The notes: generated from the sequence alone by a model not told the origin. DNA of 53,519 nucleotides from Paraburkholderia lacunae (GCF_003353175.1 NZ_QHKS01000038.1:1-53519); one strand, 5' to 3'. Shown: positions 1 through 8,520, numbered from the stretch's first letter. Program-made: numbers and translations.

Positions 1-267
1 CTGAAGACGCGGCTCGATCAGGTCCGGATCGATCCGGTCGGGCAGATTGCCTTCGAGGCCGAGCAGCACCGCTTTGTCGGTGCCGTGCCCCTTGCCGGTG
101 GCGCCGAGCGAGCCGAACAGCTCCGCCTTGACGCGGCGCACGAAGCCCAGCAGATTCGCATCTTCAATATGCGAGGCGAAGCGGCATGCAGCGATCATCG
201 GACCGACCGTGTGCGAACTCGACGGGCCGATGCCGATCTTGAACAGATCGAAGACGCTGACGTTCAT
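1..267 (-). CDS. sdaA: L-serine dehydratase (L-serine ammonia-lyase), amino-terminal part
   Basis: This cytosolic iron-sulfur enzyme deaminates L-serine to pyruvate and ammonia. Only the first 89 codons lie in the window, and the gene runs off the left edge. The protein opens with the family hallmark VFDLFKIGIGPSSSHTVGPM (residues 5-24), followed by the SLGATGKGHGTDKA segment (residues 53-66), both diagnostic of single-chain bacterial L-serine dehydratases. The ATG at 265-267 fits this family start. It is divergent from the GlxA-type regulator at 636. Serine is an end product of choline/betaine/sarcosine catabolism through glycine, so its place beside the choline import genes makes sense. The catalytic cysteines are beyond the edge. 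The family call is very secure. Confidence 0.95.
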   Translation of the reverse strand, partial: MNVSVFDLFKIGIGPSSSHTVGPMIAACRFASHIEDANLLGFVRRVKAELFGSLGATGKGHGTDKAVLLGLEGNLPDRIDPDLIEPRLQ

Positions 268-635
268 GGCGTACCTTATGCGTTGCGCTGCCGGGGGTTG
301 GGTGGATTCAGATTCGCCCCCATTGCACCAAACGCCAATTTGGACCGATAGAATAAAAACGGCATCACCGTGGGATAGTGTCGTCAAGCGGGCCGCCCGC
401 CAACGGCGGCGGCGCATTTGCGATGACTTCTGACGCATTTCCGACAGGCGTTACCGCCGCCGCTGGCGATGCTGATGCCAGAACCTGCACAGCCTCACCG
501 CCGGGCGTGAGCCGGACATTAAGCAGGCGATAACGAGGCAAAAAAGCAGGCAATAAGCAGGCAAAAAGCTGGCAATAACCCGACGTAACGCGGGTGCTAT
601 GCTTGATTCAATCCTTTCCACTACTGGCCGTATGC
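268..635. other. Intergenic region between divergent sdaA and GlxA-type gene
   Basis: No convincing gene is present. At about 537-580 the sequence repeats AAAAAGC(A/T)GGCAATAA twice, with a related GCAGGC unit between, just upstream of the regulator. I see no clear sigma-70 promoter. The divergent promoters of sdaA and the regulator must lie here. Confidence 0.5.
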
Positions 636-1718
636 ATGAACCCCGCTGAACCGCTTCCCCTTCAATCGATCGACGGCACCTCGAAGCAGCGCATCCGCTT
701 CGGCATCATCCTGTTGCCGAACTTCACGCTGACGGCGTTTTCGGGTTTCGTCGACCTGCTGCGCCTGTCCGCCGACGAAGGCGATTTCAGCAAGCCCGTG
801 CGCTGTTCGTGGAGCGTCATCGGGGAAACCCTGGCGCCGGTGCGCGCGAGTTGCGGCATTCAGATCACGCCGTGGGAAACCTTCGACAACGCCGAGCCGT
901 TCGATTACGTCGTCGTGGTCGGCGGCTTGCTGCATTCGGGACCCGCCGCGAGCGAAGCGACGCTCGCGTTCATCCGCCGCGCCGCCGCGACCGATGCGAC
1001 GCTCGTCGGCATGTGCACCGGCGTGTTCTCGCTGATGCGCGCGGGTGTGCTCGACGGCCACCGCATCTGCGTGAGCTGGTTTCATTACTGGGATTTCATC
1101 GAGCGCTTTCCGTCGGTCAATGAGGAAGCGCTGGTCGCCGACCGCCTGTTCGTGATCGACCGCAGGCGTATCACCTGCTCGGGTGGCCGCGCGTCGATCG
1201 ACGTGGCTGCGGCGATCCTGCTGCGGCACTTCGAAACCGCCACGGTGCAAAAGGCGCTGCGCATCCTGCTGGTGGACGACATGCAAAAGGGCAACGCGCC
1301 GCAGCCGCATCCGCCGGGACTTGCGCCCGCCGCGCATCCGAAGGTGAAACGCGCGATCCTGCTGATGGAACAGCACGTGGGACGTTCGCTATCGCTCGAC
1401 GAACTCGCGCGCAAGCTCGATCTGTCGCCGCGCCAGCTTGAACGCCTGTTCAAGGCGCAAACCGGTAAAGCGCCGCAAGCGTACGCGAAGCAGGTTCGCT
1501 TGCGCACCGCCGCGTGGCTGCTGACCAGTTCGGATAAAACCGTGGCGGATATCGCCTCGAGTTGCGGCTTTTCCGACGCGTCGCATCTGGGCCGCGAATT
1601 CCGCAAACAATTCGGCCTGCCGCCAATGATGTTCCGCGAACAACGTGGCACAGCCGAGGAAGCGCATTACGGCGCCGGCTACGACGAAACCTTTCCGGGC
1701 CGGGCTCAGGCGATCTGA
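636..1718 (+). CDS. GlxA-family transcriptional regulator (DJ-1/PfpI domain plus AraC HTH)
   Basis: This is a 360-residue regulator. The amino-terminal half is a DJ-1/PfpI-like amidotransferase fold (about residues 20-200) with the nucleophile-elbow segment GMCTGVFSLM. The carboxy-terminal third is an AraC-type double helix-turn-helix (about 240-340), with LSLDELARKLDLSPRQLERL and a second helix pair ending GFSDASHLGREFRKQFG. The frame is open back to a GTG at 594, but the ATG at 636 gives the more usual length. The family includes GbdR, CdhR and SouR of Pseudomonas, which sense betaine, carnitine and sarcosine derivatives. Its position between sdaA and the choline importer suggests a role in methylamine or glycine/serine catabolism. 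The effector is unknown and it is distinct from the GbdR-like gene at 2820. Confidence 0.88.
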   Translation: MNPAEPLPLQSIDGTSKQRIRFGIILLPNFTLTAFSGFVDLLRLSADEGDFSKPVRCSWSVIGETLAPVRASCGIQITPWETFDNAEPFDYVVVVGGLLHSGPAASEATLAFIRRAAATDATLVGMCTGVFSLMRAGVLDGHRICVSWFHYWDFIERFPSVNEEALVADRLFVIDRRRITCSGGRASIDVAAAILLRHFETATVQKALRILLVDDMQKGNAPQPHPPGLAPAAHPKVKRAILLMEQHVGRSLSLDELARKLDLSPRQLERLFKAQTGKAPQAYAKQVRLRTAAWLLTSSDKTVADIASSCGFSDASHLGREFRKQFGLPPMMFREQRGTAEEAHYGAGYDETFPGRAQAI

Positions 1719-1729
1719 GCCCGGCCCGG
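1695..1729 (+). terminator. Perfect 15-bp hairpin overlapping the GlxA-type stop codon
   Basis: The arms CCGGGCCGGGCTCAG (1695-1709) and CTGAGCCCGGCCCGG (1715-1729) are exact complements around a 5-base loop. The TGA stop at 1716-1718 lies inside the 3' arm. No U-tract follows, so termination, mRNA 3'-end protection or both are possible. Confidence 0.55.
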
Positions 1730-1736
1730 CTTATCC

Positions 1737-1768
1737 GGTTCAGGCGCCGTACAACCGGCGCCTGAACC
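1737..1768. terminator. Perfect 13-bp hairpin between convergent GlxA-type gene and choX
   Basis: GGTTCAGGCGCCG (1737-1749) and CGGCGCCTGAACC (1756-1768) are exact complements around a 6-base loop, placed just after choX (leftward) and the regulator (rightward). It is a likely bidirectional terminator for the convergent pair, although neither side carries a long U-tract. Confidence 0.6.
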
Positions 1769-1774
1769 AGACCC

Positions 1775-2710
1775 TCACTTCCCTGCGACGTAAGCCTTGA
1801 CCGCCGGCAAACCGTCCTTGCCATCGAACGTCTTGACGCCCGCGAGCCATTTGTCGAGCACCGCCGGATTCGCCTTCAGCCAATCGCGCGCCGCCTTGTT
1901 CGCATCGACCTTGTTCATGATCGGCAACATCACGCGGTTCTCGATATCGGTCGTGAACTGCAGGTTCGACACGAGCTTCGCGACGTTCGGACAACGCGCC
2001 GCGTAGTCGGGCGGCGTGACCGTCAGCACTTTGGCTTCGCCGTAGTTCGCACCGAACACGTCGTCGCCGCCGGACAGATAGTCGATCTTCATCTGCACGT
2101 TCATCGGATGCGGCTCCCAGCCGAGAAACACGATCGGCTTCTTCTCGCGAATCGCGCGATTCACTTCGATCAGCATGCCCGCCTCGCTCGACTCCACCAG
2201 CTTGAACTTGCCGAGTCCGAACTGGTTGCTGTCGATCATCTTCTTGATGAGCGCATTGCCGTCGTTGCCCGGTTCAATGCCGTAGATCTTGCCGTCGAGT
2301 TTGTCGTAGTTCTTCGCGATGTCGGCGAACGACTTGATGCCCGCCTGATACGCATAATCCGGCACCGCCAGCGTGTATTTCGCGCCGACCAGGTTAGGCG
2401 TGGACAGCACGTTGACCTGCCCTGCCTTCCTGAACGGATCGATCATCGGGTCCATGGTCGGCGACCAGTAGCCGAGAAACACGTCGATCTGCTTGCTTTT
2501 GACGCCCGCGAACGTGATCGGCACCGACGCGATCGTTTTGGTCGGCTTGTAGCCGAGCCCTTCGAGCACCGTCGACGCGAGACCGGTGGTCGCTGCGATG
2601 TCGGTCCAACCGACGTCGGCGAACCGGACGTTTTGGCAGGCGGCAGGTTCGGCTGCATGGAGAGCCGACATTGACAGCGCGCACAGCGACGCGACCCACA
2701 GACGTTTCAT
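1775..2710 (-). CDS. choX: Choline ABC transporter periplasmic binding protein
   Basis: This 311-residue secreted protein captures choline for the ChoVW importer. A cleavable signal peptide (about residues 1-19, ending SALHA) precedes an OpuAC-type binding domain. The aromatic-cage elements of ChoX are visible: tryptophans in DVGWTDIAATT, GYWSPTMDPM and FLGWEPHPMN, and a tyrosine in GAKYTLAVPDYAY. It is the last gene of the choVW-gbdR-choX run and starts 109 bp downstream of the gbdR stop, so it may also have its own promoter. It converges on the GlxA-type regulator, with two strong hairpins between them. Choline is the likely ligand rather than betaine, from the match to the ChoX-type cage. 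Confidence 0.93.
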   Translation of the reverse strand: MKRLWVASLCALSMSALHAAEPAACQNVRFADVGWTDIAATTGLASTVLEGLGYKPTKTIASVPITFAGVKSKQIDVFLGYWSPTMDPMIDPFRKAGQVNVLSTPNLVGAKYTLAVPDYAYQAGIKSFADIAKNYDKLDGKIYGIEPGNDGNALIKKMIDSNQFGLGKFKLVESSEAGMLIEVNRAIREKKPIVFLGWEPHPMNVQMKIDYLSGGDDVFGANYGEAKVLTVTPPDYAARCPNVAKLVSNLQFTTDIENRVMLPIMNKVDANKAARDWLKANPAVLDKWLAGVKTFDGKDGLPAVKAYVAGK

Positions 2711-2819
2711 GGTTTTCCCCCAAGGGTGATTGATGCCGGATTGGATGTATTAAGCAGATGAAACCGAACAGCTGAAACTCAACCTACGAAACCAGGCGGA
2801 TGAACCGGAGCCGCAGGCT

Positions 2820-3818
2820 TTACGCCGACAGCCGCCGCTCGACGCTCGGCGCATGGCCGAACTGCGCGCGGTATGCCTTACTGAAATGGCACGGCGAATG
2901 AAAGCCGCAGACGGCCGTCACGCGAGCAATCGACGCATCGGTATTGCGCAGGAGTTCGCGCGCGCGCCGCAAGCGCAGCGTCAGGTAATAGTGCGTGGGC
3001 GACACGCTCAGGAACATCTTGAACATGCGCTGCAGATGACGCTGCGACAAACGCACGAGCCGCGCGAGTTCATCGAGCGACAACGGTTCCTCGATATTCG
3101 CTTCCATCAGCCGCACCACTTCGATGAGCTCCGCGCGCGAGAAGCCGACGCGCGCGTCCACCGGAATGTGCTGATAATCGGTCGAGCCGCGAATCCGCTC
3201 GACGATGAATTGCTCGGACACCTGCGCCGCGACCGCACGCCCCAGCCTCATGCCGACCAGATTGAGCATCAGATCGAGCGGCGCGGTGCCGCCCGTGCAG
3301 GTCAGGCGGTCGCGGTCGATCACGAACAACTCGTCGGCGAAACGCACATGCGGATAACTCTTGTGCAACGGCGACATGTCTTCCCAATGCACCGTGCAGC
3401 GATAACCGTCGAGCAGGTTCGCCGCCAGCAGCGCATACGGACCCGTGCAAAGGCCGCCGAGCGGAATGCCTTGCGATGCCACGTCCCGCAGCAACGCGAT
3501 GACCGTCTCGTCCACATAGTCGCGCACCTGCCAGCCCGCGCAGACGATCAGCACATCGGGCAGGCCTGCTTCGGCCAGCGTCGTGGTCGGCTTGACGACG
3601 ATGCCGTTGCTGGCTCGCGCCGGTTCGCCGTCAGGTGTGATCACCGACCACCTGTAGTGCTGCTCGCGGCCCACGTAATTCGCCATGCGCAGCACTTCGA
3701 CCGCGCTCGTGAACGCGATCATCGAAAAATTCGGCAGCGTCAGAAAGCCGAAGTGCGCGAGCCCGGACAGCGGCGATTCGGGTTGAGCCTCGATGGGCGT
3801 GATCGCGTCGCGCTTCAT
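2820..3818 (-). CDS. gbdR: GbdR-like GlxA-family regulator of choline/betaine genes
   Basis: This 332-residue regulator has a DJ-1/PfpI-like amino-terminal domain (about 20-195, with GGLCTGPYALLAANLLDGYR) and an AraC-type DNA-binding domain (about 225-325, with LSLDELARLVRLSQRHLQRM and VCGFHSPCHFSKAYRAQFG). GbdR of Pseudomonas activates choline, betaine and dimethylglycine catabolic genes in response to betaine or dimethylglycine. Here it starts 7 bp after the choW stop and sits inside the transporter operon, so it is probably co-transcribed with choVW and controls it. The pairing with cho genes is the main reason for choosing GbdR over other GlxA-family members. The exact ligand is inferred. 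Confidence 0.82.
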   Translation of the reverse strand: MKRDAITPIEAQPESPLSGLAHFGFLTLPNFSMIAFTSAVEVLRMANYVGREQHYRWSVITPDGEPARASNGIVVKPTTTLAEAGLPDVLIVCAGWQVRDYVDETVIALLRDVASQGIPLGGLCTGPYALLAANLLDGYRCTVHWEDMSPLHKSYPHVRFADELFVIDRDRLTCTGGTAPLDLMLNLVGMRLGRAVAAQVSEQFIVERIRGSTDYQHIPVDARVGFSRAELIEVVRLMEANIEEPLSLDELARLVRLSQRHLQRMFKMFLSVSPTHYYLTLRLRRARELLRNTDASIARVTAVCGFHSPCHFSKAYRAQFGHAPSVERRLSA

Positions 3819-3825
3819 GGACGGC

Positions 3826-4728
3826 TCAGCCGTGTTGCGCCGCCGGAGCGCGGCGCACCTTCATGACGCTGCGCAGGCCCGACAGAAGCGGTGCGCGCGC
3901 CATGCCCGGCGAGCGGCCGAAACTTTCCGTGATGCGGTCGAGAATGATCGCGAGCATCACCACCGAGAGGCCGCTTTCGAAGCCGAGCCCGATGTCGAGG
4001 CGCTGAATGCTCGCCAGCACGTCGTTGCCGAGACCGCCCGCGCCGACCATCGACGCGATGATCACCATCGAGAGCGCCATCATGATGGTCTGGTTCACGC
4101 CGGTCATGATCGACGGCAGCGCATTCGGAATCTGCACCTTGTAGAGCAGCTGCAAAGGCGTGCAGCCGAACGCTTGTCCTGCTTCGACGATTTCGCGGTT
4201 CACATGCTTGATGCCGAGCGATGTGAGGCGTACCGCGGGCGGCATCGCGAAGATCACCGTCGACAGAATCCCCGGCACGCGGCCGAGACCGAACAGCATT
4301 GCCGCCGGAATCAGGTAGACGAAAGCGGGCATGGTCTGCATCAGGTCGAGCACGGGGCGCACGACCGTTTCGACGTAGCGGCTCTTCGCTGTCGAGATGC
4401 CGAGCGGCACGCCGAGCAGGAGACTGATCAAGGTCGACGACAGCGTCAGACCAAGCGTGATCACCATCTGATCCCAGAAGCCGGTGCTGTAAATCAGCAG
4501 CATCGCCAGCAGGGTGAACAGCGCGAAACGCCAGCCGACCCGCCACAGGCCGATGCCAACGAAGAACGCCATCAGCGCCCACATCGGCACGGCTTGCAGG
4601 CCGTGCTCGATCAGCGCGGCAAAGCTCTCGATGACCTTGCCGATGGAATCGAAGGTTTTCGCGTCGTGGTCGAGCAGGTAGTGGACGCCGTGATCGACCC
4701 AGGCGCCGAGCGGAATGATTTCAGACAT
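3826..4728 (-). CDS. choW: Choline ABC transporter permease
   Basis: This 300-residue inner-membrane protein forms the channel of the choline importer. It has about six membrane segments. The binding-protein-dependent permease signature with the EAA loop is clear at REIVEAGQAFGCTPLQLLYK. The length and the sequence PAFVYLIPAAMLFGLG match the ProW/OpuAB/ChoW family. Its start overlaps the end of choV by 8 bp, which implies translational coupling, and gbdR follows 7 bp later. Both hint at one transcript. Confidence 0.93.
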   Translation of the reverse strand: MSEIIPLGAWVDHGVHYLLDHDAKTFDSIGKVIESFAALIEHGLQAVPMWALMAFFVGIGLWRVGWRFALFTLLAMLLIYSTGFWDQMVITLGLTLSSTLISLLLGVPLGISTAKSRYVETVVRPVLDLMQTMPAFVYLIPAAMLFGLGRVPGILSTVIFAMPPAVRLTSLGIKHVNREIVEAGQAFGCTPLQLLYKVQIPNALPSIMTGVNQTIMMALSMVIIASMVGAGGLGNDVLASIQRLDIGLGFESGLSVVMLAIILDRITESFGRSPGMARAPLLSGLRSVMKVRRAPAAQHG

Positions 4729-5896
4729 GGGAACCTCGATGGCGCGTAAGGACGTTCAGCACGTTCGTCTTGTTGACCGAACCACAGTAGAAACCGTCGG
4801 CGTCGACGACCGGCAGCGGCGCATGGCTCGCCACCACGCGCTCGACCACGTCGTCGAGCGGCGTGCTGCGGCGGATGCATTCGATATGGTTGACCTGCGG
4901 CGACGCGCTGCCGGTCGCATCGCGGCAAACGAAGCCGCGGATCCTGCGTTCGCCGTCGAGCACGAAGGCGTACTCGGCGCTGCCGTTCAGCGTCGCGGCG
5001 ACGCTCGACGCGTCGATGTGCGGCGCATGCATCAACGGCACGGCGTCGGTCTGCATCAGGTCGCCGGCCGTCAGATAGCGGCTGGTGTCGATGCCTTCGA
5101 AGAATGCGCGTACGTAGTCGTCGGCGGGATTCGTGATGATTTCCTGCGGCGTGCCGATCTGCACGACCTTGCCGCCTTCCATGATCGCGATCCGCGTGCC
5201 GATGCGCATCGCCTCTTCCAGATCGTGCGACACGAACAGGATCGTGCGCTGCTGCTCGCGTTGCAGGTCGAGCAGCACATTCTGCATTTCCTTGCGCTTG
5301 AGCGGGTCGAGTGCGGAGAACGCCTCGTCCATGATCATCAGCGACGGATTGACCGCCAGCGCCCGCGCGAGCCCCACACGCTGCTGCATGCCGCCCGAGA
5401 GTTGCGCCGGCAGCTTCTGCGCGAACGGCGCGAGGCCGACTTGCTCGAGCACGGTCATCGCCCGCTGCTCGCGCTCCTTCTTGCCGACGCCCGCCACTTC
5501 GAGCCCGAACGCCGCGTTCGACAGCACGGTGCGCTGTGGCATCAGCGCGAACGACTGGAACACCATGCTCATGTCCTTGCGGCGCAGCGCCGTCAGTTCC
5601 GAGCGCGGCACGCTTGCCACATCGCGGCCGTCGATCAGCACCTTGCCGGCTGTCGGCTCGACGAGGCGATTGATCAGGCGAATCAGCGTCGACTTGCCGG
5701 AGCCGGACAGGCCCATCAGCACGAAGATCTCGCCTTCCTTGACTTCGAACGACACGTTGTGGACGCCGACAATCTGACCAGTACGCGCGAACACTTCTTC
5801 TTTCGTCGCGCCGCCTGCCAGCATGCCGATCGCCTGTTTCGGGTTGGTGCCGAACACCTTGCACAGCCCTTCGACCACGACCTTGGGGGAATTCAT
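4721..5896 (-). CDS. choV: Choline ABC transporter ATP-binding protein
   Basis: This 391-residue ATPase of the ProV/OpuAA/ChoV type energises choline import. Walker A GLSGSGKST (about 61-69), the signature LSGGMQQRV and Walker B LMIMDEAFSALD are intact. The carboxy-terminal third carries a paired CBS region of the kind that regulates osmoprotectant transporters. A good AGGAGA ribosome site lies 6-8 bases before the ATG. It is the first gene of the leftward choV-choW-gbdR-choX unit, so the operon promoter lies to its right in the long gap that follows. Confidence 0.94.
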   Translation of the reverse strand: MNSPKVVVEGLCKVFGTNPKQAIGMLAGGATKEEVFARTGQIVGVHNVSFEVKEGEIFVLMGLSGSGKSTLIRLINRLVEPTAGKVLIDGRDVASVPRSELTALRRKDMSMVFQSFALMPQRTVLSNAAFGLEVAGVGKKEREQRAMTVLEQVGLAPFAQKLPAQLSGGMQQRVGLARALAVNPSLMIMDEAFSALDPLKRKEMQNVLLDLQREQQRTILFVSHDLEEAMRIGTRIAIMEGGKVVQIGTPQEIITNPADDYVRAFFEGIDTSRYLTAGDLMQTDAVPLMHAPHIDASSVAATLNGSAEYAFVLDGERRIRGFVCRDATGSASPQVNHIECIRRSTPLDDVVERVVASHAPLPVVDADGFYCGSVNKTNVLNVLTRHRGSHV

Positions 5897-5919
5897 TGAA
5901 TGCTCTCCTATGTCGACCC

Positions 5920-5969
5920 GAGTTAGCGCTTTAGCTGTCGGCCGGAGTTAGCGCTTCAGCGCTTACTCC
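5920..5969. repeat. GAGTTAGCGCTT(T/C)AGC direct repeat with hairpin
   Basis: GAGTTAGCGCTTTAGC (5920-5935) recurs as GAGTTAGCGCTTCAGC (5945-5960). The second copy folds as GGAGT-T-AGCGC, loop TTCA, GCGCT-T-ACTCC (5944-5969). It resembles the intergenic palindromic repeats common in Burkholderiaceae. It sits in the choV 5' region. Confidence 0.6.
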
Positions 5970-6519
5970 GGGCCCATGCAGAGCACTTACTCGGGTCTCC
6001 CATGCAAGATACTTGCTGCGTGGCGGACGCACGTCCGCGCTGTGCATACATAGTTGCCAGAAAAAAGTACGGCTAGCCGACTATTTGCGACAACCACCTG
6101 TGAAAATGCGACAGCGAAATTGCGTCCGGGCCGTCATACCGCCCTCGGAGCCTTGCGGGACAAGGGTTTGCGGAAGATTGGAGCGCTCAGCCGGCGTGTC
6201 GCGCCGGAGCAAGTGGCGGCGTTGCGGTGCAAAAAGATCGCTTTTCGGGGCGGGGACCACAAAAGACGTCAATACCGCGCCCGGAAAACGTGAACCAGAC
6301 GGTCGGCGCGCGAAAAGTACCAGACCGCAATGCCTGTCAACACCGGGTACATGCACCAGAGGCGCGCAAGCGCCCAAACTTCAGCGGAAAAACTCATCAC
6401 GCCTCCCCATGCCGAGCACGGACGCCTGTTAGCAAAATGAAATTTTTATGAAATCTTTTTATGAAACCTGCGCGGCCCGAAGATTCGCTGCCGGTCCGGC
6501 CCGAAACAGCGTCGCGAAT

Positions 6520-6563
6520 GGTGAGCAGCGGGTGAGCAGCCGGTGAGCAGCCGGTGAGCAGCA
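6520..6563. repeat. Four tandem 11-bp repeats (GGTGAGCAGCN)
   Basis: GGTGAGCAGC followed by G, C, C and A is repeated four times head to tail without gaps. It is noncoding and probably a small variable-number tandem repeat. Confidence 0.85.
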
Positions 6564-6737
6564 AACGGTGGACCAGAGGCTTGGCACCTCCATCCTGGCC
6601 AAGACTCATTATGGCAACCTTAAGGTAACTCCGTGTTACCAATCTCGCATATCGCTTGCACCTACGAACTGCCGCTCTGCCTAAACTGCGCTCCATATTC
6701 ACTGTCACCGCGCTGGACACAGCACGCGAGAAAAAAA

Positions 6738-7043
6738 ATGAGCAAGCACCTGTTAGCGGCAATCCTCGGCACCGCGGTACTCGCGGCCTCCTCTGCGGCA
6801 TCCGCACACGTCGATGTCGGCATCGGCATCGGCTTGCCGGGTCCGGTGTATGTGCAGCCCGAACCAGTCTATGTCCCGCCGCCGGTTGTCTATGCGCCTG
6901 CGCCCGTCGTCCAGTATGGCTACGACGATGACTGGCGTGCTCGCGAATGGCGTGAGCGCCAGGAGTGGCGAGAACGGCAATGGCATCGTCATGAGGAGCA
7001 CGAACGCGAATGGCGCGAGCGCCGCGGTTGGGATGGGGATTGA
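6738..7043 (+). CDS. Secreted PXPV-repeat small protein with charged Trp/Arg/Glu tail
   Basis: This is a 101-residue exported protein of unknown function. An amino-terminal signal peptide (MSKHLLAAILGTAVLAASSA, cleaved around 20-24) leads into a Pro/Val region with PxPV-type repeats (PVYVQPEPVYVPPPVVYAPA, about 36-55). The last 40 residues are almost only W, R, E, Q and H in EWRERQ-type repeats. The ATG at 6738 is chosen over the upstream extension because it begins the signal peptide. Such proteins are common in the Burkholderiaceae envelope. The surrounding genes are stress and envelope related, but no function is established. Confidence 0.8.
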   Translation: MSKHLLAAILGTAVLAASSAASAHVDVGIGIGLPGPVYVQPEPVYVPPPVVYAPAPVVQYGYDDDWRAREWRERQEWRERQWHRHEEHEREWRERRGWDGD

Positions 7044-7225
7044 GATAAACGAGGCAGTCGCGACATCCAGCCTCGATGAATCACGTTGCGCGACAGGGTA
7101 AAGTCTTGCCTCAATCGATGCAAAGAAAATGAAGGCGTTTTTGAAAGAAAATCTATTCCGTTCGCGATCGGTGCAGGTGCGCGATACAACCGTGGCCAAC
7201 CGCGCCTGCGAGCTTCAAAGCGTTG

Positions 7226-8356
7226 TCAGGAGATGGATACGCCCAGCAGCTTACCGACTCCGAATGTAAACGCCGCTGCGATCAAACCGATCGCCACCTG
7301 ACGCAGTGCGGAGAACCCTGCGCTTCGTCCGTTAAAGAGCGACGTGAAGACGCCGATCGATGCAAGTGCAAGCATGCTGAAGACGATGCACTGGACGATT
7401 GCATTGAATCCGCGCGTCCATAGGAACGGCATGACCGGGAAAATCGCGCCGACCGAGAACAGGCAAAAGGAGACTCCCGCAGCGGACCAGGGATTGCCAC
7501 CCAATTCAGCGGGATCGAGTCCGAGTTCCTCGCGCGTCAATGTGTCGAGCGCCTTGTCTTTATCACGCATCATCTGCGCTGCCACGCGCTTGGCCTCGCT
7601 CGCGTCGAGACCCTTGGCGCGATAGATCAGCGCCAGTTCGTGCTCTTCGGCCTCAGGGGACATCTCCAGTTCCTCGGCCTCTTTCGCGATCTGGGTACTG
7701 GCCAGCTCACGAGCATTGGTTACCGACAACCATTCGCCCAACGCCATCGAGCACGCTCCGGCTATCAGCCCGGCCAGCCCGGTCAACAGGATGGCCTTGT
7801 TGCCGGTGCCGGCGCCTGCCACGCCCATGATCAGGCAGAAGTTCGAGACCAGCCCGTCGTTCGCTCCCAGCACGGCCGCGCGCAGGTCATTACCCGACGA
7901 TACGCCCTTGTGCCACGACTCCGCTGCCGCAATCCGCGCGCCTTGCGACATGTCCGGGCCGCCGCCGCCGTGAGCCAGTGTCTGAACCACGGCGGCGTGG
8001 TGGTGCTCATCGGCCGACAGGCGCGCGGCGTCGGGTTGTCCGTGGTATTTGTTGCGATCCGCGTACTCGGCGGCGGCCAGCGTGGGCAAGACGAAACCCG
8101 CGCCGAAAATGCGCACCAATGTCTGCATCAGGCGGGTTTTGACGGCCTGCCCAGTCCCCTTCGGCTGGATGCCGTTGGACTTCAGCTTGTCGGCCCACAC
8201 CTGCGCGTGTTCGCGCTCGGACCTGGCCAGGTCGCTATATACCTGCTTGCGAGTGTCGTCCTTCTCCACCTTCGCAAGGGTTTCATACAGCGCGGCACTA
8301 TGAAGTTCATCGGAAAGATTGGCTCTGTACCGCCTTACTTCATGTTTGGATGCCAT
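7226..8356 (-). CDS. Erythrin-VIT1 fusion: ferritin-like plus VIT1/CCC1 iron transporter (MbfA-like)
   Basis: This 376-residue membrane protein joins a rubrerythrin/ferritin-like domain (about 1-150) to a VIT1/CCC1 iron/manganese transporter domain (about 155-376). Iron-binding residues are visible in SEREHAQVW (an ExxH helix) and ADEHHHAAVV. The transporter half begins LRAAVLGANDGLVSNFCLIM, the VIT1 signature, and has about five membrane helices. MbfA of rhizobia has the same architecture and exports iron, protecting against peroxide and iron stress. An extra 17 codons upstream to 8407 are open. I prefer the ATG at 8356, which begins the conserved region, although no strong ribosome site marks either start. 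Confidence 0.88.
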   Translation of the reverse strand: MASKHEVRRYRANLSDELHSAALYETLAKVEKDDTRKQVYSDLARSEREHAQVWADKLKSNGIQPKGTGQAVKTRLMQTLVRIFGAGFVLPTLAAAEYADRNKYHGQPDAARLSADEHHHAAVVQTLAHGGGGPDMSQGARIAAAESWHKGVSSGNDLRAAVLGANDGLVSNFCLIMGVAGAGTGNKAILLTGLAGLIAGACSMALGEWLSVTNARELASTQIAKEAEELEMSPEAEEHELALIYRAKGLDASEAKRVAAQMMRDKDKALDTLTREELGLDPAELGGNPWSAAGVSFCLFSVGAIFPVMPFLWTRGFNAIVQCIVFSMLALASIGVFTSLFNGRSAGFSALRQVAIGLIAAAFTFGVGKLLGVSIS

Positions 8357-8520
8357 GGCGAAGTGTCCGCATATCGAGTCGTCAATAGTAAAGCGTACTC
8401 GCTTCACGCGCGGAAATCACAAAGCCCCCAAGACGCGTCTTGAGCGAGAACGTCAACGGTTCTCATCACGATTCGGGTCCGCATGAAACGCTTTTCGCGC
8501 CTGGATGTATCTCGACTTTT

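Larger units (their letters stand above)
5897..6737. other. Long gap upstream of choV and the PXPV-repeat gene
   Basis: No gene is convincing in any frame across about 840 bp. It holds the repeated GAGTTAGCGCTT hairpin (5920-5969), four 11-bp tandem repeats (6520-6563), an AT-rich patch with repeated ATGAAA at about 6430-6465, and an inverted repeat GGTAA/TTACC near 6625-6640. The choV promoter and the promoter of the rightward gene at 6738 must be here, but I cannot place them securely. Confidence 0.5.

Noticed and set aside
621..1376. Leftward 251-codon frame opposite the GlxA-type gene
   Set aside because: It has shadow composition (Arg/His/Gln), while the rightward frame has clear domain motifs.
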